From Combretum micranthum (Eukaryota > Streptophyta > Magnoliopsida > Myrtales > Combretaceae), in NCBI GenBank assembly GCA_024138025.1, contig JAMXBD010001388.1:310001-374000 (forward strand): DNA of 64,000 nucleotides. Direction: 5' to 3'. The notes under the pieces were generated by a model. The model made no database searches. It was not told the origin of the DNA and saw only the letters and a program-made list of their open reading frames with translations. A program made the position numbers and the translations under genes. Of the stretch, positions 1 through 12,316 are shown one piece after another. Each line of letters begins with the position of its first letter. The first letter of the stretch is position 1.

Positions 1-1075
1 ACAATTTTAAGAGAGATGATCTATGATGAATGACCACTAATGGTTCTGAAATTCACACCCATTTGCTGATACATGCTTAAACAATACTGTTTAATTGGGT
101 GGTGTTCTTTGCAACTTCTCGAGGGTCATGTGTTACCCTTTTGGTATGTCCTTGACCTATGGTTGGGAAAGGCCTTGGATGATGAGGGATTTCGATTCTC
201 GCACTATTCTTATATCAATGTAGGTTAGGGGTTCAGGATAACCGAAGGAATAGATGATGTGAGCTTTGGCTACTTCCAAGTGATCACCTGTTTCTTTACC
301 TAATGCCTTCTTATGATCTAACATAAAGAAAACTTATTTTCTGTTGAATCTTAATGGTAAAGAAGGTTTCTGTGCTAGTTGGTAGCAGAATGGGTAGACC
401 ACCTCTTTTTCATGTTGCTGGCTGGACCTGCAATATGTGGACAATAATTGCATTCTGTCTTGAGGATTAATTGGAACAAATGCTTATTAGTTTTGTTTGA
501 TAGCCTTGGTAGGGATTAGTGCATGCATAGCAGACAGGTTAGAGAGAGAAAATAGTCTCAATCAATTGAAGCTTCTTGATAATGGAATGACTGCAATAGT
601 TCATTTTCTTTGGTGAGGCTGTCCCTTTATGCATTGTCGTGATGCTGCAAAGATGGAATTTTCTCTCCCTGCCATAGAAAAAGCTTGTGCTGTACTAAAA
701 ATATGTGCTGGCATCCTTTTATGTTCGAGATCAAGCCCTTACATTTCCTGAGTTGTTCTGCTTAATTCTGTTATGTCCTTGCACAAAGTGCTACACTGGT
801 TTACGATTTTTTGATCATGCTTCTGTACAGATGCCATTTTAGTCAATACAAAATTTGTTTGATAAGCTTTGCTTCTGTATTAGATAAAGAAAAAAAAGTT
901 CTGATGGAAAACTAGATTCTATTTTATTGTTCAGATGCGTGGATTTATATACTATGCCATGTATCTTTCTTTTGATCACTTGATGTGGCTTGACAGAATT
1001 GTAGGATATATGTAACCTTTATCTTTTCAGGTCTATTCCTTTTCTGTTGACATGCTAATTTAAACTTATTTTCAG
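1..1075 (+). other. Probable intron or upstream part of the SNARE gene
   Basis: The first exon found begins one base into a codon at 1076 after a pyrimidine-rich tract and AG, so the gene must have an upstream exon. I could not find a convincing short first exon with ATG here. The stretch is AT-rich, T-rich on this strand and free of long reading frames, as expected for a plant intron. Confidence 0.55.
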
Positions 1076-2130
1076 GGAAACCCGTGGTAACAGAGCTGCT
1101 CTTTTTGATGGAATTGAAGAGGGTGGCATTAGGGCATCATCTTCATATTCCTCTCATGAAATCACTGAGCATGACAATGACAGAGCTATAGATGGGTTGC
1201 AAGATAGAATCAGCCTGCTGAAGAGGGTAATACTATGATCTTGAAGCTTATGCCTTTCAAAGCAGGTTTTTCTATGAGATGTATGGACTTTCATGGTGGA
1301 ATAACTTCATTGTTACTAGGAAAGATATGCTTGTATTTACTATCTCATCTCTCTATACTAACTCAGCAACCAATATTCCTCAATTCTTTGCCAAGGTGAT
1401 TTTTTTTCTCATTTTTTTTCCTGCCTGAATTACATTATATGCATGCAGGAGTTCAAGCCCCGTTTTTGTGATGGTTACAAGTCTTAGGTGCTAGTTTTTC
1501 AGATTTCTTGTTGGATCCGAACTGGAATGTTTGAGCCTATAAGCTCTGAGAGTTATTGTGGGCAACACTTTGAACTCTGCACTCGTCTTTATTTTCAATG
1601 TGGGATTATATTCCCACTTTTGGTTGTTTCAACATAAACCATGCACTTTTTATCCTTCATGATTTTGATTTGAAACATCATATTAATGCCACCTTAACAG
1701 ATATCTGGTGACATACATGAGGAGGTGGAGAATCATAACCGGGTGTTAGATCGGATGGTAGGTTTTTCTGCAGATACGCAGATACTAGGTATCTTTGACT
1801 CGTACTAACCTGTCATCATGTTTTTACTTAGGGCAACGAGATGGATTCATCAAGGGAATCTTGTCTGGAACGATGGATCGCTTTAAAATGGTATTCCACT
1901 TGATATCACTTGCAAATGATGTATTTTTTGGGTCATCCAGCCATTGTGTGAATGATTTTTATTTTTTCCTCTACCACTACCTAGAAGTAATCTTTATTTG
2001 GGAATGATTTGTCATCATTGGCATTTTCCTTTTTTATTAGGTCTTTGAGACCAAATCAAGCCGAAGAATGTTTACACTTGTGGCATCATTCGTGGGGATT
2101 TTCCTGGTGGTGTACTATCTCACTAGGTAA
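1076..2130 (+). CDS. BET1-like Qc-SNARE, 3' part (first exon outside window or not found), with one internal frameshift
   Basis: The family acts as a Qc-SNARE in ER-Golgi vesicle fusion, held in the membrane by a C-terminal anchor. Four exons are visible: 1076-1226, 1701-1757, 1832-1890 and 2041-2130 (stop TAA 2128-2130), all with AG/GT borders. Exon 1 reads TRGNRAALFDGIEEGG and ends LQDRISLLKR; exon 2 reads ISGDIHEEVENHN and VLDRM, the SNARE helix. Exon 4 starts VFETKSSRRM and ends in a hydrophobic anchor, VASFVGIFLVVYYLTR. This matches plant BET11/BET12 closely. Exon 3 should encode GNEMDSSR then GILSGTMDRFKM (60 nt) but is 59 nt long: one G is missing in the GGG at 1854-1856, so the frame shifts before the anchor. 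A sequencing or assembly indel is more likely than gene loss, because everything else is conserved. The start codon lies upstream. The position aligned with the animal/yeast central-layer Gln reads His, as I recall for plant homologues. Confidence 0.9.
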
Positions 2131-2858
2131 ATTCAAGTAAAACTATCTCCATGAGCTTTGGCAGAAAAGATGGCTCTTCAAAAATTTCTTCCTGTAATTA
2201 CCTCTCCCCTTGAATCCTAGCTTGCTTATTGGAGGATGTTTTGTCATGATGCAACTGTTTTTAATGCTTTAAGCAGCAAGTAGAAGAGTACATAGCTATA
2301 CCCTTGTACCCCTTGGTGAACGTGTTTCTTTTTCTTTTGGGACAGTTCTTGTGGCTCTATATACTTGATAGCCATTCAGGTGGGACTGTTGTTGTGCAGT
2401 TGTCTATCCATCGGTTTTATTCAAGCTTCTGCTTGGGTTTTTAGTTGACTAGTTGGTGTCTAGTGTTTATCGTTTGCTTTCACTTACCTTAGCAACTACT
2501 TCAATCCCAGAGAGAAACTGCTGTGTTTTGCTTTGCATTCAGCAAATGATCCTTTCAAAAGAATTTAGAGAATCTTATATTTATATTAGTGCTGCTTTTC
2601 CTTCTTATAGACACCTTGTGGAACAAAGTTAAAAGTAATAGCCTTTCAAGGTGGAATGGTTTTATTATTCCTACTTTTATAAAGCGGACCGAACATATTG
2701 TAAACGCTATTCTTCTATCTTTTGGTGGCTTTCACTCTACCTCATCAAAAAAAAAAAAAAAAAACCTTGTATACACTGCAGAATCTAGTGCCAAAAACCG
2801 ATTAAGATATATGCCAATACTTAAATGAATCGAGTTAATTTTTTGGTTTACTGATGTG

Positions 2859-3104
2859 TTAGAAAAAAAAAGTTATACAAATATTTATTAATAAAAAAAA
2901 ATCTTATGAATACTATTGCTTAACACGTATGTATTAAATGCGATATAATTAAATATTAATTGTATTGCATTTAATATATGTTATACAGTTTGAAAGTTAT
3001 ATGATATATATTAAACGCGATACATGGTATGGCATTTATTATATGCAATGTAGTAATTTTTTTATATATATAGTTAATATTTTGATAATTTCTTTTTAAA
3101 ACAA
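2859..3104. repeat. Foldback MITE-like element (GCGATA type)
   Basis: The two ends are imperfect inverted copies: the left has an A-run, TTATACAAATATTTATTAAT and then AATACTATTGC, and the reverse complement of the right gives the same order with similar spacing. The centre repeats short words such as TTAAATGCGATA and TTAAACGCGATA. Similar words occur in the foldback at 41515-41959, suggesting one family. Ends are approximate. Confidence 0.45.
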
Positions 3105-4224
3105 CTATAAATTGTGAGTTTCACCCTAAATGAATCAATCAAATCTAAAAATGATATGCATAGATGTTAGGCTACTTATAAATAGATGAAAACTTCTCTC
3201 TTTTACAAAATTTTGCTATATTTTATAAAATTTGCAATCATGTTATGTTAAGAGATTATTTCTTTAAAAAAAAAAAAAAGATGTTGAGCAGACATTTTCG
3301 GATCTAGAATTCTTGATATCAACACTTCCAAGAAAATTTTTACAAATTAGGAGAAAAAGCATGAAACTTTCGTGAATGAAATGGTTATAATAGGCGTCTC
3401 CAGATTTATAGGCTGAATCCACGGTAAGTTTAACGAATCATATGACGAGAGTCCATCCTATGTATAAGTTTTATGCGATAGAGCTGTCCTCCTTCCAAGT
3501 ACCATCTTCTTGATTTTCAAGAGGAAACCAGATAAAAGCCCATACCATAGGCAACAATGTGATTGAAATCATAAAAAAATTGAAGTTTTTTATATGGCTA
3601 TTGGATGATTTTCTATAAAATAATATGTTAGATAAAGTATAGCAACAAAACATCACGAATATGAAATTGCATTCTATCCTTAATCAGATCATGCTAGTTT
3701 TGTAAATACAAAAAGTACACCGCTTGTGTAAAGGCACGCATCTCTTATGCAAAAGCTTCCCAAGTCATATATTTATGAATACGTACACACACACATACTT
3801 ATCCGATGATGAACTAATGACATGAGCCTTTAGACACTAATATATTCTAGAACATAGTTTGCTTCAAAGAGCAGCGGCAATGTGCATCTGTTGGTTGGTA
3901 AGTGTTGACAAGTGACTAAAAAGAACATAGTTTATTTACCGCCCAATAAATAAGAAGAAGAAGAAGAAGAAGGAGGAGGCTGTTTGTTTCGAGAAGACAT
4001 TCAAGAGTATATATTTTATCCATTCATGCTGCTTTAATCATAACATGCATCATGATCTACCATTCTACCGTGAAAATTCAATATAAGTATTATATGATTA
4101 GGAACGAACGTAGAATCATATGTCTGAAGGTAGAGATAGAGGAGAGAATTAGTATTTTTTTATTAAAAAATAGAATATAACACATTTGTTTCTATTTAAA
4201 TATATTATCATAATTAGTTTTTTC

Positions 4225-4276
4225 TGAGCTTGGGCGGCCGGAGCCCCTATTGGCCACCCTCGGTCCGTCCCTGTAT
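4225..4276. repeat. GC-rich repeat terminus (TACAGGGACGGAC type)
   Basis: A short GC-rich patch in an AT-rich background reads, on the minus strand, TACAGGGACGGACCGAGGG and continues with GGCC and GGGGCTCCGGCC. The word looks like the end of a DNA transposon common in plant genomes. I could not find the matching other end, so it is probably truncated. Confidence 0.35.
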
Positions 4277-4621
4277 GTAATTGAAAGAGTTACAAGCAAA
4301 AACCTTTTTTTTTTCTCAATTTGCTAAATGTGCCGAACTCCTTTTTATCTCGTGAATGTCAAACATTAGTTGTCATCAAGTTTGAAAAGAAAAACTTTCA
4401 GCTCTTTTAAAAGTGCTATGTGCATTTTTTGAATCTGCTTTCGGAAGACTCCACAAAGGAGATCGATTTTGATGTAATGTCTGATCGTCGTGATCAGCTT
4501 TTGCGACTCCCATGTCAGCACAATGATCCTGGGAGTTAACTATGTTTTGAACTTTTGTTTTGTGAAATAACAATATTTGTCACTATAAAAGAAAAAAGAA
4601 GTTATGATGTGAAAAATTTAT

Positions 4622-4765
4622 CGTCTTGTTATTAATTTTGATAGGACAGATCCTATCATCTATTTAACGATTCAAATATATATACTCAACTGTAATCACA
4701 CCATTAAAATAGTTAGTATATTAATTATTATATTTATTTTTAATAGTTAAATGATTAACGTGTAC
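4622..4765. repeat. MITE family A, copy 1
   Basis: Shares with copies at 24640-24820, 39776-39925 and 54596-58540 the order TTATTAATTTTGA, then a GGGACC/GGACAG word, CATCTATTTAACGA, CACCATTAAAATAGTTA, and TATTTATTTTTAATAGTTAA. Other copies show terminal inverted repeats near TTCTATGGTCCC. Not autonomous and without coding capacity. Confidence 0.5.
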
Positions 4766-5177
4766 TACCTAAGAATTTTCTTCCTATCACTTATTAAATA
4801 ATAAATACCCCAAAACACCCGTTTCAAATGACGACACTCTTAGTAATTAATGCAAAGTTTTGGCAAGATCCCATAACGTGGCTCTAAGACATTGCCTTCT
4901 TGTTTCTTAATTTCGAAGCCAACATAGTTGGTGAAATTACATTAAAAAAATCAACCGAGAAGTTTATTTCTTCAACTACCATCCTCGTTCATTCAACAAG
5001 CTATACCCCTCAACCTCGTCACCATCATAGCCTAACGCTTGAAAATAGTAGGTGGTGCTAGTGATTAGTCATAAATCCTCCTCGTACACTGTATGGATTG
5101 GTTAGTAACGAATGAAAATCTGCGAGCTTTAAATATACAATAATTTTATAAAACATATTTTAATCAGAACATTTTTA

Positions 5178-5520
5178 GAAAAGGTTAATTACAAAATGAT
5201 ACCCGAACTTTCGCAAAATATTCAATCAGGTAGCTGAAGTTTCATTTTAAACAATTTGATACATAAAAAATGTTTTTTTAGACTTTTTTCATACTTAAAG
5301 TTTAGTTTTGACAATTTTAATACCTAAACAAAGTTTTTATGGACCTTTTTTATAGCCGATTTAATTTGTTTCAGGTATAAAAAAAGTCTGCAAAAATTTT
5401 GTTCTGATATTAAAATTGTCAAAACCAAATTTCAGGTATACAAAAGTCCATTAAAACTCTGTTCAAATACCAAATTGATCAAAATAAAACTTTAGGTATC
5501 ATTTTTAACACTATCCTTTT
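5178..5520. repeat. Foldback MITE (TACCYGAACTT type)
   Basis: The left end reads AAAAGGTTAATTACAAAATG then ATACCCGAACTTTC; the reverse complement of the right end reads AAAAGGATAGTGTTAAAAATG then ATACCTAAAG. Inside, both arms carry GACTTTTTTCATACTT or its complement, and AGTTTAGTTTTGACAATTTT. The whole element folds on itself over about 340 bases. A half copy lies at 59573-59675. Confidence 0.6.
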
Positions 5521-7639
5521 AAAAAATTATTTATCATCATGCTTAAATATTAATAGTATCTACAACCATTTATCAGTAATTGTGGTGTATGATTATTTCA
5601 CCATCATAAGGCTCAAGAATCCAAAATTTTCCTAGAGAATATGATGTGGTTACCATTTTTTTTAACCTTATATTCCTCTATAGTATATAATTTTGGAAAA
5701 TATACTTAGATATACTAAATATGCTTTATTCCCTTGTAAATGGAGATAACATAAGAAATATTGACCGGTGGTGATGGAAGGGATGGTTTGCATGAAACTA
5801 TTTGTCGCCATAAGTAGACCAAGTATCAGAAGTCCCTGCCTTGTTACCAACCCCATGACTTGTTAGACATTTCAAGATACTATTATAGCAGATATATTAT
5901 GAGATTTTCAAGATAACAATTCCTTGACCTGAAATGCCAAGTGTGAAGAAAATTTTCAAGGACTAATCTAAGAAATGGTCCTAATAGCTTGTACATCTTG
6001 ATGGTGAAGTCATGTGAAAAGAATGTCCAATTGAAGAAGTGGAACAACCGGTCAGTGTCAGATTTGTGATATTATGATTCTATCTTGAAGGAAACGAGTC
6101 AATAGAAAAAAAATCAAGACTTTTAATGTTGAGCTACCCGTTTATAAGATAGATCTTTTGTTTAGACCTTCAAATGGACAATTTTTATATTTTTGGTAGG
6201 TTTTAGCTTCATTATAACTTATTATAGACACCTTTGTCTTAAATGCTTTATGTTGTTGTTATTTTTGTCGTTTTATGTATTTTTGTCCTTAAATTTTTGA
6301 ACTGTTTTTTTAAATTTTATTTTTGGCAATTTTGAGCCTGCTTATATTTGTATGCCCCAGGGCAAATGAGACATTTAGTTATCATATTGAAAATACAGAA
6401 CTGAGTTGTCTTGCTCTTCTTTGCCCAAATTGTCAAGCTTATTTGTTATTTTCGAATTTGGATGCCAATTATCTAGGTATTCTGGCATTTGTACTTGAAT
6501 TAACGGAACATGATTAAATCCTAACTTACCTGTTGCGTCACCAACACACTCTAATTATGGATGCATAATTTGTATGAAAGAAGTGTAAGATTTATATTGG
6601 TTATAAGAGTTTCAAGTATGCATTCACTTAAAAAGAATTCAAATAAGTGAAAGAACGTTGTTATAACTCATAAAAATACTATATTGGATGTGCCATTCTG
6701 AGTAGACGTGTTGAGTAGGAAAGATCAAAGGATCCAGCCGTCCTATTATGTAATAGAAAGTGTTGTTAGAGAATATATGATGGTAGACTTAAAAGAAAAG
6801 TGAAAACTAAATGGATGAATATTGGGATGGTTGATTTGCAATGTTTGGCTTGTATTTTACGTGCAAATATCGTTGCATGTGTGGCCAAGTGAGTTATTGA
6901 TATGATGGAACTATGGTCAATTCAGGTAAGGACATATGGACTACAAAGGGAGTGGTATGGGAGATTACTAATACGTTTATGGCTGATTGGGTAATTGATG
7001 GGTTGCGGTGGATCTAACATGGGATGGTTAGTTTTGCTTATGGTTTTAGGTGATGGGGTTTTCAAACTCATACATGTGTTTCCGATTAAGGTGTCTTGTT
7101 GAAGTTTGAGCCATTTTGAACCTTAAGATCCTCAGGTTGTATTGCTTGCCTGTGCATAGGTTATAATTATAATGGATGTGTTTCTTACATTGGTTATTTA
7201 AGATAAATAGGCGGTGTGACATGATCGTAATTATTGTAGTACTTTTTGTATTTAGCACTATTGTGGTCTCACCTATGTTGGGATTTTTATTTTAAATATG
7301 GCGATATTTTGGATGCATGGTTATCCCCATAATTATATGGGCTATGGCTAGTACTATAATAGTAGTACTTTCAATAATTAATCCATAACCAACAAGGATC
7401 GATGGATTTAGATCTAGTTATAAACTGCATCAACATTTTTTGATGCACACGACATAGGAGACACATATTCACATTTGAACAAGAGGGAGTTGTCTAAGAA
7501 GGAGAGGAGGAAGAGCACTAGGCCGTCTTGATTTACACCATTGGACTTGGAATATGCCGCTGGCTTGAATTCTACATCGTTGGCCTACATTGCTGGTAGT
7601 TTCGTCTTTCGAGTTTTAAAATTGCCAATATTAATTGTA

Positions 7640-7912
7640 GGTTGCCAGCTTTTATTGCTAGCCTATATTTTCAGTTTATGATACGTGATTTATTAGTTTT
7701 TTGGGTTTTCATGTAATAGTATAAATAGTCATTTAGTTTGCTTTTCTCTGGAGAACTTATTATATACTTTGAAATCCTAAATTGAGAGAGTTTTCTCTTT
7801 GAGATTGCATCCGTGCAATTGTTGTGTGATTTATATATCTCGGTGAGTACTATAGTTATGTTTATATTAGCTTGCTGCGTTATTTTCTTTATAGATCCTA
7901 TCATATAAACTA
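7640..7912 (+). mobile_element. Possible LTR remnant with promoter
   Basis: The stretch has the look of the downstream half of a plant LTR: TATAAATAG near 7721, then a T- and CT-rich leader with GAGAGAGTTTTCTC, then ATTGCATCCGTGCAATTG. No matching second LTR, primer-binding site or target-site duplication was found, so this is only suggestive. A nuclear promoter-like sequence by chance is the alternative. Confidence 0.3.
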
Positions 7913-8651
7913 TTCAACACATAATATATTATTGATACAAGGTGAAACTTAAACCATTAGTCGTCAAAAACTTAAACCACAAAATATATTACTAGTAGGT
8001 TTACAACTTCTTAATGGTAAAAATACTTATTGTGGACTCGATCCATGAAAATCAGAATTTGTAGCTAGTACACTGGAAAATTTATCGTGTACTGGGTCTC
8101 TGATGATCCAATTATAAACTACCCAACGCGTTACAAATATGCTCATAGATTTGACTAGTGTATGTTTTGCCACGTGCTAATCACTTACATTACTTACTGT
8201 AGTTCATGGGTGCCATTTCGAAGCCCCGGTTCTTACAAGGAGTTGCAACTTCAGTTGTAAAATCTTTATAGGCCCGACAGAATAGTAGATTTTGTCCGGC
8301 ATTGATACGACACGACAGCTCTTTAGTATGGAAAATAAGGTGGAGAAAAAAAACCCTGAGGGGGTGGTAAATCGACTGTCTTTGTTATATGGTGGGTGCA
8401 ATTGCGACATCTTAATCAAAAGCTTTCTCCAGAGTTTGCCTTATAGAGAAGACTGGTCAGTCCTTGATGAGTTTTAAGTAAAAGAAATCAAAGTTATGTC
8501 TTACTTTGTTAGCACTCTAAAATTAAATTCGACCAACAACAAAACGAAGATGACAAGGTGAACACTATCGACAGTGAATATAGACCTCCACGAAAGATCC
8601 TTTTGTTTCTACATATGTACTGAACTCTCTACCTAATTACTGCCCCCCCAC

Positions 8652-8659
8652 TATAAATA
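8652..8659 (+). promoter_or_regulatory. TATA box of the laccase gene
   Basis: TATAAATA lies 88 bases before the laccase ATG, preceded by a short C run. It predicts a transcription start near 8680-8690 and a leader of about 55 bases. Confidence 0.6.
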
Positions 8660-8739
8660 AGTTCAATCACTTAAAGGGTTTTCTTGAACTCGTGTGCTGA
8701 TAGGTTTACTAATGTGTTAAGAGTGAGAGTGGGAGAGAC

Positions 8740-11700
8740 ATGGGTTTTTGTACATTTGCTTCATCAATGGTTTCTTTAGTCATTTACATCACATTTCTAT
8801 CATTGGTTAACAATTTGGCGGAAGCAAGAACGAGGCATTACACATTCAATGTACTTATTTTACTCGCATTGCTCGAAACCAACCATCCTTAAAAACTTTT
8901 GAATTTACATCGATAGCTTTTATTTTTTCACTTGTACATTTGAATACTTTTGATAATGGCTCAAACCTTTCTTTAAGTTGAGTTTGTAGAATCATGAAAC
9001 TTATCTAAAAGAGTTCATATATACAGATCTTAATAAATTACACATTTTTATGTGGGTGTATAACTAGCTATAAGAATTAGGAGCATCTATATAATTACAA
9101 AAGTTTCCAGAGATGATTCATATAATTTACTGGTTTATACATTGCTATCAATGTAGAATTAAGGGTCACATTATTGAGTAATTATAGATATTTATTCAAT
9201 TTTATTGTCTTCTTTTTTATGTTTTAGATCGAATATCACAATGTGACCAGATTATGCCACACAAGGAGCATATTGAGTGTGAACAAAAAATTCCCAGGGC
9301 CTCCATTAGTCGCAAGGGAAGGTGATCGTGTACTTGTCAGGGTGGTTAATCATGTTGCCAACAACGTTACTATTCACTGGTATGCTCATAAGTTTTAACC
9401 AAATCTATTATGAGGATGTCGGCTTAGTATACCATCATTTGCTAAGATAGGATAGAGACACGAGACGAGTCCACTCGGCTCTTATGAGTTAGAACTACTT
9501 GGTTCTTAGAATTGAAGCCATTGAATTTGAAAAATGAAAAATAAAAACAGAAATGAAAGTGTACGAGCTCAATATATAGATGCTTCATTGGATATATTTC
9601 TTTGTTCTTTTTTTTCTTTTCGTAGGCATGGAATTCGACAATTGGGAAGTCCCTGGGCAGATGGACCAGCTTATATTACACAATGTCCTATACAAACCGG
9701 TCAATCTTTCACCTACAATTTCACCATCACTGGTCAAAGAGGAACGCTTCTATGGCACGCTCACATCTCATGGTTAAGAGCAACACTCTATGGCCCAATC
9801 ATAATCCTCCCAAGGCGCAACGAATCCTATCCATTCGAAAAGCCTACAAGGAAGTTCCTATATTGTTTGGTTAGTATATACTAATTTATTTATATCCATA
9901 AGAGCCTCCCAAGTCAATAAGTTAGGAAACCCTTCTCTTAAGCATCTTACCACCTTAATGGTATGGTTTATAAAAATACTTCATTTGCATTTATATATAA
10001 ATATAGTTAGAATAGTCTTAACTAAAGGCTATTACTTCTGTTTGTTTTATTATATTTTTGATTATTTTAGTGTTATATTTTTATCATTTTTTAAACAGAT
10101 GTTCGTCAAAAAATGAATATAAGCCGACCAAATAGATATGATATTAATATAATACAAATAAGTTACAGATACAGATCTGATAAAAAATGATACATATAAA
10201 AATCCAACATTCTAATCATATCCTTAAACACTTGATTTGACTCATTATTGATCAACATGAGAAGGTACTTAGCTTAGGTCTTCAAACTAAGAGCTCTCGG
10301 ATAGAAATAGCCTCTTATATATGTGATTGTATATATATATATATATTATAAATGTATATTATGAACATGCTAAAGAAAAGCTTATGGTTTCAGGAGAATG
10401 GTTTAATGTAGACCCGGAGGCTGTGATCAGTCAAGCTCTTCAAACCGGAGCAGGACCCAATGTGTCGGATGCTTACACTTTCAATGGTCTTCCGGGGCCA
10501 TTATACAATTGTTCTTCTAAAGGTAACATTAGATGTATGGCTGGTGTTTTAGCCAATTCTTATGTAAATGCACTAATAGTATTTCTATCAAATAATTTTA
10601 ATGATACACATTAGTAAAAATATAGGCTTAGGAGACAAACAACAAGACGGGTTTTCTCTCTTCATAGAAAAAATGCCTTTTTCTTCCTATTGTGAGCGGG
10701 ATTCATCTATTGCCTCTCAATTTAACTACCGTATAGTAGTGATTAATAATGATAATATACATATATATTTATTAACATCCACCAAAGTTTAAGCTATATC
10801 ATTTATAATGATTTAATCAATAATAATTGATTTGAGTAATTGAATCATTCTTTCAGATACATATAGATTGAAGGTTAAACCGGGAAAGACCTATCTCCTC
10901 CGACTAATCAACGCTGCACTCAACGACGAGCTCTTCTTCAGCATTGCAAACCACTCCCTCACGGTGGTCGAGGTCGACGCCGTCTATACGAAACCTTTCA
11001 CCACCGCCCTCCTCCACATAACCCCAGGCCAAACCATGAACGTCCTCCTCAGAACCAAACTAGCACCACCTCCTAACGCCACCTTCCTCATGGAAATCCG
11101 CGCTTATTTCACCGGCATGGGCGCTATTGACAATACAACCGCCGCTGGTATCCTCCAATACGACGATGACCACCACAACTCATCATCACCACCACCACCG
11201 CAACAAAACCCTAACAAAAACCCAAACTTATATAAACCAACTCTCCCTCCAATAAATGGCACGAGCTTTGTAACGAATTTCACCAGTGGACTGCGTAGCC
11301 TAGCAAGCCCAAAGTTCCCAGCCAACGTCCCGAGGACGGTCGATCGGAAGTTCTACTTCACGGTGGGGCTCGGGACGTTCCCGTGCCCCGCCAACACCAC
11401 CTGCCAAGGTCCCAACGGCACGAAATTTGCTGCTGCCGTTAATAATATCTCCTTTCCTTTGCCTTCATATGCACTCCTGCAAGCCTATTTCTTCGGTCGA
11501 TCGAATGGCATCTTCACAACGGATTTTCCCGCCAAACCGATGATCCAGTTCAACTACACGGGTCCTCCACCCAACAACACCATGGTGATCAACGCCACCA
11601 AGGCAGTGGTGCTTCCGTACAATACCACCGTGGAGCTCGTCATGCAAGACACCAGCATACTTGGTGCGGAGAGCCATCCCCTTCATTTGCATGGATTCAA

Positions 11701-11976
11701 TTTCTTCGTCGTGGTCAGGGATTCGGGAACTATGACCCGGTCAATGACCCGAAGAAGTTCAATTTGGTGGATCCGGTTGAGAGGAACACGTATGGAGTTC
11801 CCTCGGGTGGTTGGGTGGCGATTCGGTTTTTGGCGGATAACCCGGGAGTGTGGTTCATGCATTGCCATTTGGATGTGCACACGAGTTGGGGTCTGAGGAT
11901 GGCTTGGATAGTACTTGATGGAGCACAACCTAACCAAAAGGTGCCTCCACCACCGTCCGACCTTCCAAAATGTTGA
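8740..11976 (+). CDS. Laccase (multicopper oxidase), five exons, two one-base frameshifts
   Basis: Secreted blue copper oxidase of the lignin-type plant laccases, which oxidise monolignols in the cell wall. Exons: 8740-8850, 9228-9379, 9626-9869, 10394-10522, 10857-11976. The intended protein is about 585 residues, normal for the family. Residues 1-29 form a signal peptide ([11 protein letters not shown], then AEAR). All four copper motifs are present: HWHG (87-90) with [23 protein letters not shown] (130-136), [10 protein letters not shown] (near 484) and [14 protein letters not shown] (near 545-558). It ends DLPKC. Two one-base deletions break the frame: near 9843-9846 (KPYKEVP becomes KPTRK) and at 11711-11715 (FFVVGQGFG becomes FFVVVRD). 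Both protein halves resume perfectly, so assembly errors are likely. Exon 5 is clearly more GC-rich than its surroundings. Residues about 315-345 form a Ser/Pro/Asn-rich spacer. It resembles the LAC2/LAC17 group more than LAC11, but I do not assign a number. Confidence 0.93.
10027..10215. repeat. MITE family B inside laccase intron 3
   Basis: The stretch starts near TTCTGTTTGTTTTATTATA and ends with ATACAGATCTGATAAAAAATG, with internal ACAGATGTTCGTCAAAAAATG. These words match the family-B elements at 12317-12543 and 28867-29062. The intron borders are intact, so the insertion should be spliced out. Confidence 0.45.
10906..10926 (+). promoter_or_regulatory. miR397 target site in laccase exon 5
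   Basis: The 21 bases AATCAACGCTGCACTCAACG plus A encode part of LINAALND. Compared with the known plant miR397 target CATCAACGCTGCACTCAATG plus A, only two positions differ: the first base, and a C opposite miRNA position 3. miR397 is known to cleave laccase mRNAs at this conserved spot, so this gene is probably under copper- and lignin-related miR397 control. Confidence 0.75.
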
Positions 11977-12041
11977 TTCCGACCATTGTTGGTCCGAGAA
12001 TAGGATGTTTGAAAGTTATTTCTCACGAGTTGCAACATTTC

Positions 12042-12047
12042 AATAAA
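12042..12047 (+). promoter_or_regulatory. Poly(A) signal of the laccase gene
   Basis: AATAAA lies 65 bases after the laccase stop, followed within 30 bases by T-rich sequence (TTTTTTTTGTG and further runs), a normal arrangement for a plant 3' end. Confidence 0.5.
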
Positions 12048-12316
12048 CTTTTTTTTGTGTAATTTTGTTTTTTCGTTTACATTTTGGGTTTTTTTTTTAA
12101 TTAAATTCATTTTGCTAATGCATTTTTTTTAACCATGTTATGTACAGCTTGTCATTTAAATAAAAATGATTGAATTACAAACTTCAATTGCCCGGTCTCT
12201 TAATTTTTGGTTAGGAGTGAATACATTCTTAAAAAAATTATACATATATATATATATATATATTTTTTGTAGATTTTTAAAAATATACATGTAGACTTCA
12301 GATTGTTACTAATTCG

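Larger units (their letters stand above)
2131..8640. other. Intergenic region with scattered small repeats
   Basis: No supported gene. The first 600 bases after the SNARE stop probably hold its 3' UTR, and an 18-base A run lies at 2746-2763. The rest is AT-rich with an AAG microsatellite (about 3955-3972), MITE-like elements listed separately and an LTR-like piece near 7640-7912. The stretch 5860-7600 holds nothing I recognise; its short reading frames have no familiar motifs. Confidence 0.6.

Noticed and set aside
11104..12110. Antisense reading frames over laccase exon 5
   Set aside because: Shadow frames caused by the GC-richer coding exon; no independent motifs.
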